Origin: Pollutiaquabacter aromativorans
GTDB taxonomy: Bacteria; Bacteroidota; Bacteroidia; AKYH767-A; 2013-40CM-41-45
DNA: 64,000 nucleotides
Assembly (NCBI GenBank): GCA_049177215.1
Contig: CP185379.1
Span: forward strand, 2,976,001 to 3,040,000
Direction of reading: 5' to 3'
Every line of letters starts with the position of its first letter. Position 1 is the first letter of the stretch. The notes beneath the pieces are model-generated. The model did not search any database. It worked only from the letters and a program-made list of their open reading frames with translations, and was not told the DNA's origin. Shown here in pieces: positions 45,892 through 53,976 of this stretch. The position numbers and the translations under genes are program-made.

Positions 45892-47793
45892 TCAGTACGC
45901 CCTTGCATTAACCCCCTCCACATAATTGATGAACGCCTTGCTCACCACGCGGTTGCCACCCGGTGTCGGGTAGTTGCCGGTGAAATACCAGTCGCCGCGA
46001 TGGTTCGGACAGGCGCTGTGCAGGTCTTCGATCTTTTGGAAAATGATCTCCAACTCCGCCTGGCAACCTTCGGGCCTGACGATCTCGGCGATCTTTTTAC
46101 TGATTTGCTCGGCGGTGAAGGGCTGATAGATCATGCGCACGAAGTTCTTCATCTCGTTCACGCCTAATTCCAGTTGCTCCTTGCAGCGCTGGTAGGTCTC
46201 GTCGACGATGTGCTCGAGGTCATGTTCTTCCAGCAGGGCGATGGCGGCACGGAAAGCGACCAGGTCGCCGATGCGCGCCATGTCGATGCCGTAACAGTCG
46301 GGATACCGGATCTGTGGCGCCGAACTGACGATCACGATCTTCTTCGGACCCAGCCGGTCGAGCATGCGGATGATGGAATTCTTCAGCGTGGTTCCGCGCA
46401 CGATCGAGTCGTCGATCACAACCAGGTTGTCGACACCGCGCCGCACGCTGCCGTGCGTGATGTCGTACACGTGCGCCACCATATCGCCACGGTCCGTGTC
46501 GTTGGTGATGAAGGTCCGCAGCTTCGCGTCCTTCAGGGCGACCTTCTCCGCGCGCGGTCGCATGGAGAGGATCTCGTTGAGCTGTTCGTCGGTGGGCGCT
46601 GCTCCCAGTTGGCGGATCTTCCGCTTCTTGACTTCTTTCAGGTAGTCTTCGATCCCGTTGATCATCCCATAGAAGGCGACCTCCGCCGTGTTCGGGATGA
46701 ATGAAAAGACGGTGTTGCGGACATCGTTGTTAATCGACTGGAGAATGGAGGTACACAACAGTCGGCCGAGTTCTTTCCGCTCTTTGTAGATATCGGCATC
46801 GCTGCCGCGGGAGAAATAGATGCGTTCGAAGGAACAACTCAATCGCTGCACGGGCTCCTTGACGACCTCTTCGCTGATCTTTCCGTTCTTCTTGATGATC
46901 AGCGCATGGCCGGGACGGATCTCCTGGATCTGTTCCAGTGAAGCGTTGAAGGCTGCCTGGATGGGCGGACGCTCCGAGGCGACGACCAGCACTTCCTCGT
47001 CGCGGTAGTAATAGGCCGGGCGAATTCCCGCAGGATCGCGCAGGACGAACGCGTCGCCGTGCCCGAGCAACCCGGCCATGACATAACCGCCGTCCCAGTA
47101 CTTGGACGAACGCCGCAGGATGCGGGCGATGTCCATGTGTTCGGCGATGAGTGGGGAACTTTCTTCTTTACTGTTACCGAGCTCGCGGAACCTACGGTAG
47201 AGTTCTTCGTTCTCTTCGTCGAGGAAGTGACCGATGTTCTCCATGACCGTTACCGTATCGGCTTTCTCCTTCGGATGCTGTCCGAGTTCCACCAGGTGGT
47301 CGAACAGTTCGTCGACGTTGGTCATGTTGAAATTCCCTGCGACGACGAGGTTGCGCGTCATCCAGTTGTTCTGGCGGAGGAACGGATGACAGGCTTCTAT
47401 CGAATTGCCGCCATAAGTACCGTAGCGGAGATGTCCCAGCCAGAGCTCGCCGGTGAAGGCTACGTTTTTCCTGAGCCAGTCGGCATCCAGTAAGCGATCG
47501 GGATGGTTGGCCCGTACTTCCTCGAACTTCGCGCCGATGCGGCCGAAGATATCGGGCAGGGGTTGTTTCTCTACGGAACGGTAGCGGCTGATGTAGCGCG
47601 TGCCGGGCTCCACATCGAACTTGATGTTGGCGACGCCCGCGCCATCCTGTCCCCGATTGTGCTGCTTCTCCATGAGGAGGTACAGCTTGTTCATCGCATA
47701 AAGCGGGGTCCCGTATTTCTTAACGTAGTAGGAAAACGGCTTGAGCAGGCGGATCAGGGCAATCCCGCACTCGTGCTGGAGAACGTCAGACAT
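45892..47793 (-). CDS. purF: Amidophosphoribosyltransferase, Bacteroidota long form
   Basis: Catalyses the first committed step of purine synthesis, PRPP plus glutamine to phosphoribosylamine. The class II glutaminase domain opens with HECGIALIRL, its Cys at residue 9 after a short propeptide. MEKQHNRGQDGAGVA and LGHLRYGTYG follow. The phosphoribosyltransferase domain carries the PRPP loop VVIDDSIVRGTTLKN near residue 455. At 633 residues it is longer than E. coli PurF, as usual in Bacteroidota. The -7 box ends 8 bases from the ATG, so the mRNA is nearly leaderless. Confidence 0.9.
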   Translation of the reverse strand: MSDVLQHECGIALIRLLKPFSYYVKKYGTPLYAMNKLYLLMEKQHNRGQDGAGVANIKFDVEPGTRYISRYRSVEKQPLPDIFGRIGAKFEEVRANHPDRLLDADWLRKNVAFTGELWLGHLRYGTYGGNSIEACHPFLRQNNWMTRNLVVAGNFNMTNVDELFDHLVELGQHPKEKADTVTVMENIGHFLDEENEELYRRFRELGNSKEESSPLIAEHMDIARILRRSSKYWDGGYVMAGLLGHGDAFVLRDPAGIRPAYYYRDEEVLVVASERPPIQAAFNASLEQIQEIRPGHALIIKKNGKISEEVVKEPVQRLSCSFERIYFSRGSDADIYKERKELGRLLCTSILQSINNDVRNTVFSFIPNTAEVAFYGMINGIEDYLKEVKKRKIRQLGAAPTDEQLNEILSMRPRAEKVALKDAKLRTFITNDTDRGDMVAHVYDITHGSVRRGVDNLVVIDDSIVRGTTLKNSIIRMLDRLGPKKIVIVSSAPQIRYPDCYGIDMARIGDLVAFRAAIALLEEHDLEHIVDETYQRCKEQLELGVNEMKNFVRMIYQPFTAEQISKKIAEIVRPEGCQAELEIIFQKIEDLHSACPNHRGDWYFTGNYPTPGGNRVVSKAFINYVEGVNARAY

Positions 47794-47800
47794 CCGGTTG

Positions 47801-47808
47801 CAAAGGTA
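47801..47808 (-). promoter_or_regulatory. Bacteroidota -7 box before purF (TACCTTTG, minus strand)
   Basis: CAAAGGTA on the plus strand, 7 bases upstream of ATG 47793. I see no PurR-like operator. Confidence 0.6.
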
Positions 47809-47872
47809 GCCAAAAGGCGGACGGCAGTCCAGTACTAAAGTCAGCCTAAAGGGCGGTATTCTGGCTATTTTT

Positions 47873-48153
47873 CAGTAGGCAGTGGGCGGTAGGCAGTAGG
47901 CAGAAATCAGTAGGCAGATTGCTGAGGGCAGTAAGCAGGAAATTGCTCAATACGGGCAACTCGTCCCTCGTCCCTCATTTCGCGGGGCTTGAAACCACAG
48001 GGGACACGATGGGCAGTAGGCAGAAATCAGTAGGCAGTTGGCAGTTGGCGGTAGGCGGTGGGCAGAGGGCGGTGACCCCACGCTCTTCCACCCTCGTTCC
48101 TCGGTCCCGCAACTCGTTCCTTCATTCCGTCCCTCGCCCCTCGTCGCTCGTCC
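47873..48153. repeat. Two interleaved heptamer repeat families (GGCAGTA and CTCGTCC)
   Basis: This gap between purF and the histidine-kinase gene is almost entirely repeat. 47873-47943 and 48010-48073 hold many GGCAGTA/GGCAGTT/GGCGGTA units. A 27-base block with GGGCAGTAGGCAGAAATCAG occurs at 48010-48036, and nearly the same block at 47891-47916. 47960-47977 and 48088-48153 hold CTCGTCC/CTCGTTCC units. No gene-like reading is seen. Confidence 0.8.
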
Positions 48154-48160
48154 CTGATCT

Positions 48161-49450
48161 TCACGCCCTGTCGGATTGGAAGACTCGCTCGGCCGAGAAG
48201 CGGAGGATGAACAGGTGCCGGTCGTCGAGGTAATCGTAATGAACTTCCAATTCGGAATGGTCGCAGATGCGTTTTACGATGGCCAGGCCCAGTCCGACGG
48301 AATCGGCCTGGTTGCCCTTTTTGAAGCGTTCGAAGATCTGACTACCCGGGATCGGCAATGGATCGCCGCTGTTGCCGACCACCAGTTCCGAGGCGGTAAG
48401 GCGGACGAGCAGCTCTCCTCCTTCTTTGTTGTACTTGATGGCGTTCGAGAGCAGATTGGTGATCAGGATGTCGGCCAGGTAGGGATTCATCAGCAGGAAT
48501 ACCCGTTCGTCGATCTCGTCGCGCACTTTCAGTTCCCGTGATTCGATGAACATATCGAGGTCGCCCAGTTGCTTCCGGATCAACTTGCCGAGCGGCACGT
48601 GTTGCTCCTCCGCATATTGCTCGTTCTCGATACGCGTGAGCAGGATGAGTCCGCGGTTCATCTTCGACAGGCGATTCACCGAATCGAGCGCGCTGCGGAC
48701 CTGGTTCATCTGCTCCGGCGTGAGGTTATCGGACTGCATGATGATCTCCAGCTTGGAGCGAATGATCGCGAGCGGTGTCTGCGTTTCGTGCGACATGTTC
48801 TCTGTGAACTCCCGCAGGTTGCGGTAGTCGCGGGTCACCTTGTCGGTGAGGCGGATGAGCTCGTTGTTCAGCGTATTGAACTCGTCGACATTGGAAAACA
48901 GGAATCGCAGTTTACTGTTGCGCTGCACGTCGAATCGTTGCAGCATGGCGATGGCCTGGTAAAAAGGTCGCCAGATACGTGTCGAGAAAAAACGGTTGAG
49001 GAAGTAAAACAACGCGACGATGTCGATGCCGACCAGCAGGATGGTGTACACCATGCCGCGCCACAGTTCTTTGTTCTGCGTGCCCCTGTCCCAGATGCGG
49101 ATCCGGTACGCTTTCTTGTTGATCTGCTGTTCATACGAGAGCACCCGGAACGGGACCAGGTCCTCTTCATAGGCGTCGTACAGGGCGGTATCCTTCAGGT
49201 AAACGCGAAAGGACGTAAAGCGCTCGATCGGCGTGACCTCGACCAGGTCGCCGAACTGGAACGGCCGGTCCTGCAGAAACGGTTGCGAGGCGATCTGCTC
49301 TTCAATGCGCGATTTCTTGATGAGCATGTGCTCGGCGATCTCCTTGTCGACCACGTAAAACACACGGTACGAGAGGAACGCGGAGCTGACCAGGAGCAAC
49401 ACCACCGAGGTAACCAGGTAATACCGGTTGGTGATGTTGAGCAGCCTCAT
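48161..49450 (-). CDS. Sensor histidine kinase
   Basis: A 429-residue membrane kinase: TM1 at about 10-32, a periplasmic sensor region of about 100 residues, TM2 at about 132-152, then the DHp domain with the phospho-acceptor His221 (ENMSHETQTPLAIIRSKLE). The HATPase domain contains NLLSNAIKYN (N box), GNSGDPLPIP (reduced G1 box) and SVGLGLAIVKRI (G2). Its first codon overlaps the stop of the response-regulator gene (ATGA, 49447-49450), so the pair forms one two-component system. Stimulus unknown. Confidence 0.92.
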   Translation of the reverse strand: MRLLNITNRYYLVTSVVLLLVSSAFLSYRVFYVVDKEIAEHMLIKKSRIEEQIASQPFLQDRPFQFGDLVEVTPIERFTSFRVYLKDTALYDAYEEDLVPFRVLSYEQQINKKAYRIRIWDRGTQNKELWRGMVYTILLVGIDIVALFYFLNRFFSTRIWRPFYQAIAMLQRFDVQRNSKLRFLFSNVDEFNTLNNELIRLTDKVTRDYRNLREFTENMSHETQTPLAIIRSKLEIIMQSDNLTPEQMNQVRSALDSVNRLSKMNRGLILLTRIENEQYAEEQHVPLGKLIRKQLGDLDMFIESRELKVRDEIDERVFLLMNPYLADILITNLLSNAIKYNKEGGELLVRLTASELVVGNSGDPLPIPGSQIFERFKKGNQADSVGLGLAIVKRICDHSELEVHYDYLDDRHLFILRFSAERVFQSDRA

Positions 49451-50124
49451 TCTCCGGTGAATTTGTAACCGACACCGTAGACCGACTTGATATAATCGCG
49501 TCCGCCGCTATCGATGATTTTCTTGCGCAGGTTCTTGATGTGGCTGTAGATGAAATCGAAGGAGTCGGCCATGTCGGCATGATCCCCCCACAAGTGCTCC
49601 GCGATGGCTTCCTTGCTCAACACCTTGTTCGGGTTGCTGACCAGGTACATGAGTAATTCATGCTCTTTTTTCGTGAGGCTGATCATCTTGTCGTTCACAT
49701 ACATCATCATCTCGTCCGGCACGACTTTGAGTTCATGGAAGACCAATTCCCGACGCCCCTGCGAGGAACGACGACGGAACACCGATTTGATACGGGCACC
49801 CAGTTCCGGCATGTGGAACGGTTTGGTGATGTAATCGTCCGCCCCGATGTTGAGGCCGGTCAGCCGGTCGTCCAGTGAATTCCGTGCGGAAACGATTAGG
49901 ATACTGGTCTGGTGTTCCTTTTTCTGCATCTCCTCGATGACTCGTAGACCGCTTCCATCGGGCAGGCCGATATCCAGCACGATGCAGTCGAAGGATGCGC
50001 TCTCGATCTCACGAATCGCGTCCTGGAGATTTTGGGCCTGCCGGCATTCCATACCGATATCCCGCAGGTAAACCAACATTGAATTCAACAACTCCTGTTC
50101 ATCCTCGACGATCAATACTTTCAT
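49447..50124 (-). CDS. OmpR-family response regulator
   Basis: A 225-residue regulator. The receiver domain has the phosphorylation site D51 (FDCIVLDIGLPDGSG), the acidic pair in VEDEQ and Lys in DYITKPFHM. The C-terminal winged helix (LTKKEHELLMYLVSNPNKVL; KIIDSGGRDYIKSVYGVGYK) is of the OmpR/PhoB type. It is translated first and coupled to its kinase. A TACTTTTG box lies 37 bases upstream. Confidence 0.95.
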   Translation of the reverse strand: MKVLIVEDEQELLNSMLVYLRDIGMECRQAQNLQDAIREIESASFDCIVLDIGLPDGSGLRVIEEMQKKEHQTSILIVSARNSLDDRLTGLNIGADDYITKPFHMPELGARIKSVFRRRSSQGRRELVFHELKVVPDEMMMYVNDKMISLTKKEHELLMYLVSNPNKVLSKEAIAEHLWGDHADMADSFDFIYSHIKNLRKKIIDSGGRDYIKSVYGVGYKFTGE

Positions 50125-50161
50125 GTGCTGCTTATTTATTATCAGTCTACTTGCTTTTTGT

Positions 50162-50169
50162 CAAAAGTA
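50162..50169 (-). promoter_or_regulatory. Bacteroidota -7 box (TACTTTTG, minus strand)
   Basis: CAAAAGTA on the plus strand, 37 bases upstream of the regulator ATG at 50124. Confidence 0.5.
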
Positions 50170-50318
50170 TGAAGGGAAACGGGATAAATCATGGATTATC
50201 GCTTGTTCGCTCCCATTTTCAGAGTCCATTCAGAATTGACTGCTTAAGTTTACGCTTGGAAAAAGGCTACCCCTCTGCTGCGAACCATTCGGGAAACCAA
50301 ATCCAACCTGCGCATTTC

Positions 50319-51149
50319 ATGAAAAAGTATTTTTTACTGATGGTATTGCCCATTGCGGCATTCATCGTCTTTACAGCTGAAACCGCCAGCGACAACGGAA
50401 AAGCCGGTTACACGGGCTCTCCCAACGAGCTGTTGTGCGACGATTGCCACGATGCCTACACCATCAATACCGGTGGCGGCTCTGTAGTTCTTAGCAGCGC
50501 CAACATGAACAACTGGGAATATGTCCCGGGTCAGACCTATAACATGACGCTGACGGTCGCCCGAAGCGGCAGCCCGTTGTTCGGACTGGGCCTCGAAGCG
50601 CTGGATGCATCCAATGCCAATGCCGGTACACTCACCATTACGGATGCAGCGTCCACGCAGATCAAATCGAAACTGGTCGGCTCCGTTACCCGACGCAATG
50701 TGGTGCATCAGCTCGATGGCGGCGCAACGCCAAACAGCAAGGATTTCAATTTCGCGTGGACAGCTCCGGCTACCGACATCGGTCCCGTTACATTCTACTT
50801 TTCCGGCGTTGCTTCCAACGCCGACGGTGATGAAACCATTGGCGATTATGTCTATGATGGCGTACAGGTGATCAACCCGGCCAGCACAACTGGAATCGGT
50901 AAGACCGATACCCCGGCCAGTGTTTGCTTCCCCAATCCGGCTTCCAACCAGATTTCGGTCCGAGTAAATGGCACGACCAGTGTACGCCTGATCAATTCAG
51001 AGGGCCGCGAGGTCCGTAGCTTACAACCGCTAGAAACGGGATCGCAGGTGATCACCCTCGATCAACTGGATGTCCTGCCGCGCGGTTTGTATTTCCTCGA
51101 ACTTCAACAGGCCGGAACACGCCAGCTCGAAAAAGTAATACTACAATGA
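50319..51149 (+). CDS. Choice-of-anchor V (Reeler-like) domain protein with CxxCH motif and T9SS domain
   Basis: ATG 50319 gives the signal segment MKKYFLLMVLPIAAFIVFTA. A motif CDDCH (Cys40-Asp-Asp-Cys43-His44) in GYTGSPNELLCDDCHDA matches the c-type heme consensus CxxCH and the TGSP..CxxCH start of choice-of-anchor V proteins. The middle is a beta-sandwich (YVPGQTYNMTLTVARSGSPL; ATDIGPVTFYFSGVASNADG). A T9SS type A domain closes it (FPNPASNQISVRVNGTTSVR). It heads a same-strand group with two heme-motif lipoproteins and a barrel; it is separated from them by a terminator. Confidence 0.82.
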   Translation: MKKYFLLMVLPIAAFIVFTAETASDNGKAGYTGSPNELLCDDCHDAYTINTGGGSVVLSSANMNNWEYVPGQTYNMTLTVARSGSPLFGLGLEALDASNANAGTLTITDAASTQIKSKLVGSVTRRNVVHQLDGGATPNSKDFNFAWTAPATDIGPVTFYFSGVASNADGDETIGDYVYDGVQVINPASTTGIGKTDTPASVCFPNPASNQISVRVNGTTSVRLINSEGREVRSLQPLETGSQVITLDQLDVLPRGLYFLELQQAGTRQLEKVILQ

Positions 51150-51153
51150 ATGA

Positions 51154-51180
51154 AAGCCCCGGAATCGCCGGGGCTTTTTC
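51154..51180 (+). terminator. Intrinsic terminator
   Basis: Stem 51154-51163/51169-51178 (AAAGCCCCGG and complement), loop AATCG, T run. It lies just after the stop at 51149, so the downstream genes probably have their own promoter. Confidence 0.85.
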
Positions 51181-51208
51181 GTAAGATCGTCCTCCTACCA
51201 AACCCCCT

Positions 51209-51568
51209 ATGCAAAACAAATTGCTTCTTGCTGCCTTTGGTCTCCTGATTACCAGCAGCGCTTGCCGGACCGATCCGGAAGTTCCCGCGACTCCTGAGGT
51301 CAGTTTTCAGACCCAGGTACAGGTACTGCTGTCTTCGAATTGCAACATGTCCGGCTGCCACGCGGCAAACGGCGGCGAGTTTCCGTTGACGACCTATGAG
51401 GCGGTCATGCAGCACGTAACTGCCGGGGATGCACGGAACAGCAAACTCTATCAATCCATCACCGGCCGGGGCGCCGATCGCATGCCCCCGGATGGTCGGG
51501 ATCCCTTGTTGGACGAGGAGATCACGACCATCTATGTGTGGATTCAACAAGGCGCGAAAAACAACTAA
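51209..51568 (+). CDS. Lipoprotein with cytochrome c-like heme motif (CX4CH)
   Basis: A 119-residue lipoprotein: signal segment with lipobox TSSAC (Cys19). The body resembles Bacteroidota cytochrome c-like domains: QTQVQVLLSSNCNMSGCHAA with Cys45, Cys50 and His51, and RMPPDGRDPLLDEEITTIYV whose Met is a plausible sixth ligand, then WIQQGAKNN. The spacing CX4CH instead of CX2CH is unusual for heme attachment, but homologues with this spacing occur in the phylum. It is probably periplasmic and membrane-anchored, together with the next two genes. Confidence 0.75.
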   Translation: MQNKLLLAAFGLLITSSACRTDPEVPATPEVSFQTQVQVLLSSNCNMSGCHAANGGEFPLTTYEAVMQHVTAGDARNSKLYQSITGRGADRMPPDGRDPLLDEEITTIYVWIQQGAKNN

Positions 51569-51579
51569 CTTCACCACCT

Positions 51580-51990
51580 ATGAAAAAGACCATCCTGGCG
51601 GCGTTATTGATCGTTTCCGGACTAACGGCCTGCTATTACGACAACTTTGAGGAGATCCATCCCACGATACCCGGTGGGACGACCTGTGTCATTCCCGACA
51701 CCGTATCCTATGCGACCAACATTCAACCCATCATGAATGCCAGTTGCGGAACGGATGATAACGGCTGCCATGACGCGGCGAATTCGATCAACCTTGGCGG
51801 CAACGGAAGCCTGGCGGATTATGCCGGTACCGTGGAAACCATCGCCGATGATGGTATCACCACCTTCATGGGTCGCATCCGGCAAACGGTCGCTCAAAGC
51901 AAGTGGATGCCGAAAGGCGGCGGTAAGATTGACGACTGCAGCATCGACAAGATCCAGAAGTGGATCGATCAGGGACAAATCAACAACTAA
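51580..51990 (+). CDS. Lipoprotein with cytochrome c-like motif (CX6CH)
   Basis: ATG 51580 is 11 bases after the previous stop. The lipobox is GLTAC (Cys18). The domain parallels its neighbour: NIQPIMNASCGTDDNGCHDA with Cys56, Cys63 and His64, and KWMPKGGGKIDDCSIDKIQK then WIDQGQINN. The two lipoproteins are thus diverged copies of one fold with different Cys spacing (CX4CH, CX6CH). Heme binding is inferred, not certain. Confidence 0.75.
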   Translation: MKKTILAALLIVSGLTACYYDNFEEIHPTIPGGTTCVIPDTVSYATNIQPIMNASCGTDDNGCHDAANSINLGGNGSLADYAGTVETIADDGITTFMGRIRQTVAQSKWMPKGGGKIDDCSIDKIQKWIDQGQINN

Positions 51991-52004
51991 CCATCCTCAC
52001 ACCT

Positions 52005-52880
52005 ATGAAATTCCGACTACTTCTCTTCGGCTTTCTGACCGTTGCAGGCGCCGGCAGTCTTCACGCTCAGGACATGCTTAGCGCACTGGATACCGGCAAT
52101 GAAAAAGATTTTTCCATCGCCACCTTCAAAGGTACCCGGCTTATCAACTTCCATACGACCGAAACGACAGGCCCCCGCACACTTGACTTTCGTATTTCCC
52201 ACCGCTTTGGCGCGATCAACAGCGGTTTCGAAGAAGCGTTCGGGATCGATCAGACGGCGAACATCCGTCTCGGGCTCGAATACAGTCCCGACGGACGGTT
52301 CATGTTCGGCATCGGTCGCAGCTCGTTTCAGAAGATGGTCGACGGATTTCTGAAGTTCCGCCTTCTCCGTCAGACGACCAACAACAGCATGCCCTTATCG
52401 GTTACGCTTTTTGCAGGCGCTTATCGTGCAGGCATCAAGAGCCCCGTCATCAACGGCTTTGAATTGTACGAGAAGGAAACCAGCCGCTGGTCCTTCAACT
52501 ACCAGATCCTGATCGCACGGAAGTTCACGCCGAGCTTCAGCTTTCAGATCGCTCCCTGGTACAACCATTACAACATGGTCACCAGCATCAGCGAGCAGAA
52601 CGACTCCTACGGAGCATCAGCACTCTTCCGCTTGAAGTTCAGCAAGCGCTCGGCGATCACGGCTGAATACGCGTATCGCGCCAACACCTACTCGAACACC
52701 ACCTACTACGACAGCTTCGGTGTAGGATACGAGATCGAAACCGGCGGACACGTATTCCAGGTTCACCTGACCAATTCATTCGGCCTCGTTGAAAATCAAT
52801 TCCTGCCCTATACGGATACCCAATGGAACGACGCGGGAATCCGACTTGGCTTCAACGTGTCGCGCGTATTCACCCTCTAA
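52005..52880 (+). CDS. DUF5777-like outer-membrane beta-barrel protein
   Basis: ATG 52005 is 14 bases after the previous stop. The signal peptide is MKFRLLLFGFLTVAGAGSLHA. The 291-residue product is barrel-like (FSIATFKGTRLINFHTTETT; TLDFRISHRFGAINSGFEEA; LGLEYSPDGRFMFGIGRSSF) and ends with LGFNVSRVFTL, a terminal Phe-containing strand. The pattern matches DUF5777 barrels, which are often found beside cytochrome-like lipoproteins in Bacteroidota. The set may form an envelope electron-transfer or substrate-uptake unit; this is inference. Confidence 0.8.
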   Translation: MKFRLLLFGFLTVAGAGSLHAQDMLSALDTGNEKDFSIATFKGTRLINFHTTETTGPRTLDFRISHRFGAINSGFEEAFGIDQTANIRLGLEYSPDGRFMFGIGRSSFQKMVDGFLKFRLLRQTTNNSMPLSVTLFAGAYRAGIKSPVINGFELYEKETSRWSFNYQILIARKFTPSFSFQIAPWYNHYNMVTSISEQNDSYGASALFRLKFSKRSAITAEYAYRANTYSNTTYYDSFGVGYEIETGGHVFQVHLTNSFGLVENQFLPYTDTQWNDAGIRLGFNVSRVFTL

Positions 52881-53196
52881 ACATGAAAAAGATTTCATAA
52901 AAGCTCGCCGCAGTTTTTTGTGAATTCACCGAAAGTCTTGTGCTGAGTCAGAAAAAAATCCAAATTCGCCGAGCTATTCAGATTACTTACAGAATTAGAT
53001 TGGTATTTAGCAAAAGCATTCAAACAGACATTATAGCGGTGTAAATAGGAAAAACTCCCTGTCGGTTTTGCCGCCTGCAGGGAGTGATTCCAACTCAAAA
53101 GATAAAATTGCTGTTCAGACGTAACGGACCTTATTTGCAGAGGGGGTGTCCGCCGGCTGTTCAGCAATTTTTTTTTGACTTCAACGCATCGATTGG
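52881..53196. other. Non-coding gap with one hairpin
   Basis: About 316 bases between convergent genes. A hairpin (53054-53061/53078-53085, ACTCCCTG and complement, 16-base loop) may end transcription from either side. A long T run occurs at about 53168-53175. A 90-residue reading on the minus strand has no gene-like character and is not called. Confidence 0.5.
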
Positions 53197-53925
53197 TCAG
53201 TCGAATCCCGACTCGCTCGCCCCCAGGATTTTCATCGTTTTCTTCTCCTGCAGCAATCCTACCAGGCGCATCCGATCGTTCAGTTTCAGTCCTTTCAAGG
53301 GCACCTTCACAGCAAGTGATCTCGACTTCGCGCCGGTGGAATACCAGAGCCTGACCACGGCATCGTGTTCCAGGATCTTTCCATTGTTAGGACCGGCTTT
53401 TACTTCGCTTTTCAGTCCGTCTTCCGTAACTGCGACCCGTACCACCCAATTCACTCCGGGCTTCGGCGTAATAGCCGTGAGGAATAGCGTATCCCGCAAT
53501 ACGGAATCCACTTGCAGTCGAAATCCGGGATCGCCGGAACTGATCAGCGCTTTCTTGATGGCGGCTTTGACGGAATCGCGTGACGAGGCTGTCATCTGCG
53601 CACGGCCATTGACAATCAACTGCGGGGTGTACAATTCCTTCTGCGGGAATGCCCGAGAATAATTCTCCTGCCGGAAAGTAAAGGCGTTGCGGCTGAAGGG
53701 ATCCTTCCAACTTCCCTTGTTCCAGTAATCGACGTGAAAGGCAAGGCCGATGACCGGTTGTTTCGCCTTTCGCGCCTCACGGATCACTTCCTGAAAGACC
53801 GCATCTCCTGCGGGGCTGTTGGCATCGCTCTCGGATGTAAACAATTCCAATACCGCGAATCCGGACCTGAACGAACTTGTCTGGGCTGTCGCGGCCAGGT
53901 TCAACAGAAAAAAAACCGTGAGCAT
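53197..53925 (-). CDS. DUF1223 protein lacking the usual Cys pair
   Basis: DUF1223 proteins are thioredoxin-fold secreted proteins normally starting ELFTSQGCSSCPPAD. Here the same place reads LELFTSESDANSPAGD: the fold signature is kept but both Cys are gone, so no thiol-disulfide activity is expected. Other family marks are present (FHVDYWNKGSWKDPFSRNAF; YTPQLIVNGRAQ). ATG 53925 gives the signal peptide MLTVFFLLNLAATA; an in-frame ATG six codons upstream lies in the CACGGAT repeat and is less likely. Confidence 0.82.
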   Translation of the reverse strand: MLTVFFLLNLAATAQTSSFRSGFAVLELFTSESDANSPAGDAVFQEVIREARKAKQPVIGLAFHVDYWNKGSWKDPFSRNAFTFRQENYSRAFPQKELYTPQLIVNGRAQMTASSRDSVKAAIKKALISSGDPGFRLQVDSVLRDTLFLTAITPKPGVNWVVRVAVTEDGLKSEVKAGPNNGKILEHDAVVRLWYSTGAKSRSLAVKVPLKGLKLNDRMRLVGLLQEKKTMKILGASESGFD

Positions 53926-53952
53926 CCGTACAATCCGTGTCATCCGTGTGCT
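53925..53952. repeat. ATCCGTGnn short tandem repeat (inverse of the ACACGGAT family)
   Basis: ATCCGTACA, ATCCGTGTC, ATCCGTGTG in 9-base period, at the 5' end of the DUF1223 gene. Reverse complement of the units at 1884 and 24415. Confidence 0.65.
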
Positions 53953-53976
53953 AAAAATAAAACTACTGTAAGTGTA

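Noticed and set aside
47873..48153. CRISPR array in the repeat-rich gap before the histidine kinase gene
   Set aside because: Units are 7 bases long and contiguous without 30-base spacers, and no cas gene is near.
52895..53167. 90-codon minus-strand frame between the barrel and DUF1223 genes
   Set aside because: No promoter and no protein-like pattern; it covers a hairpin and a homopolymer run.
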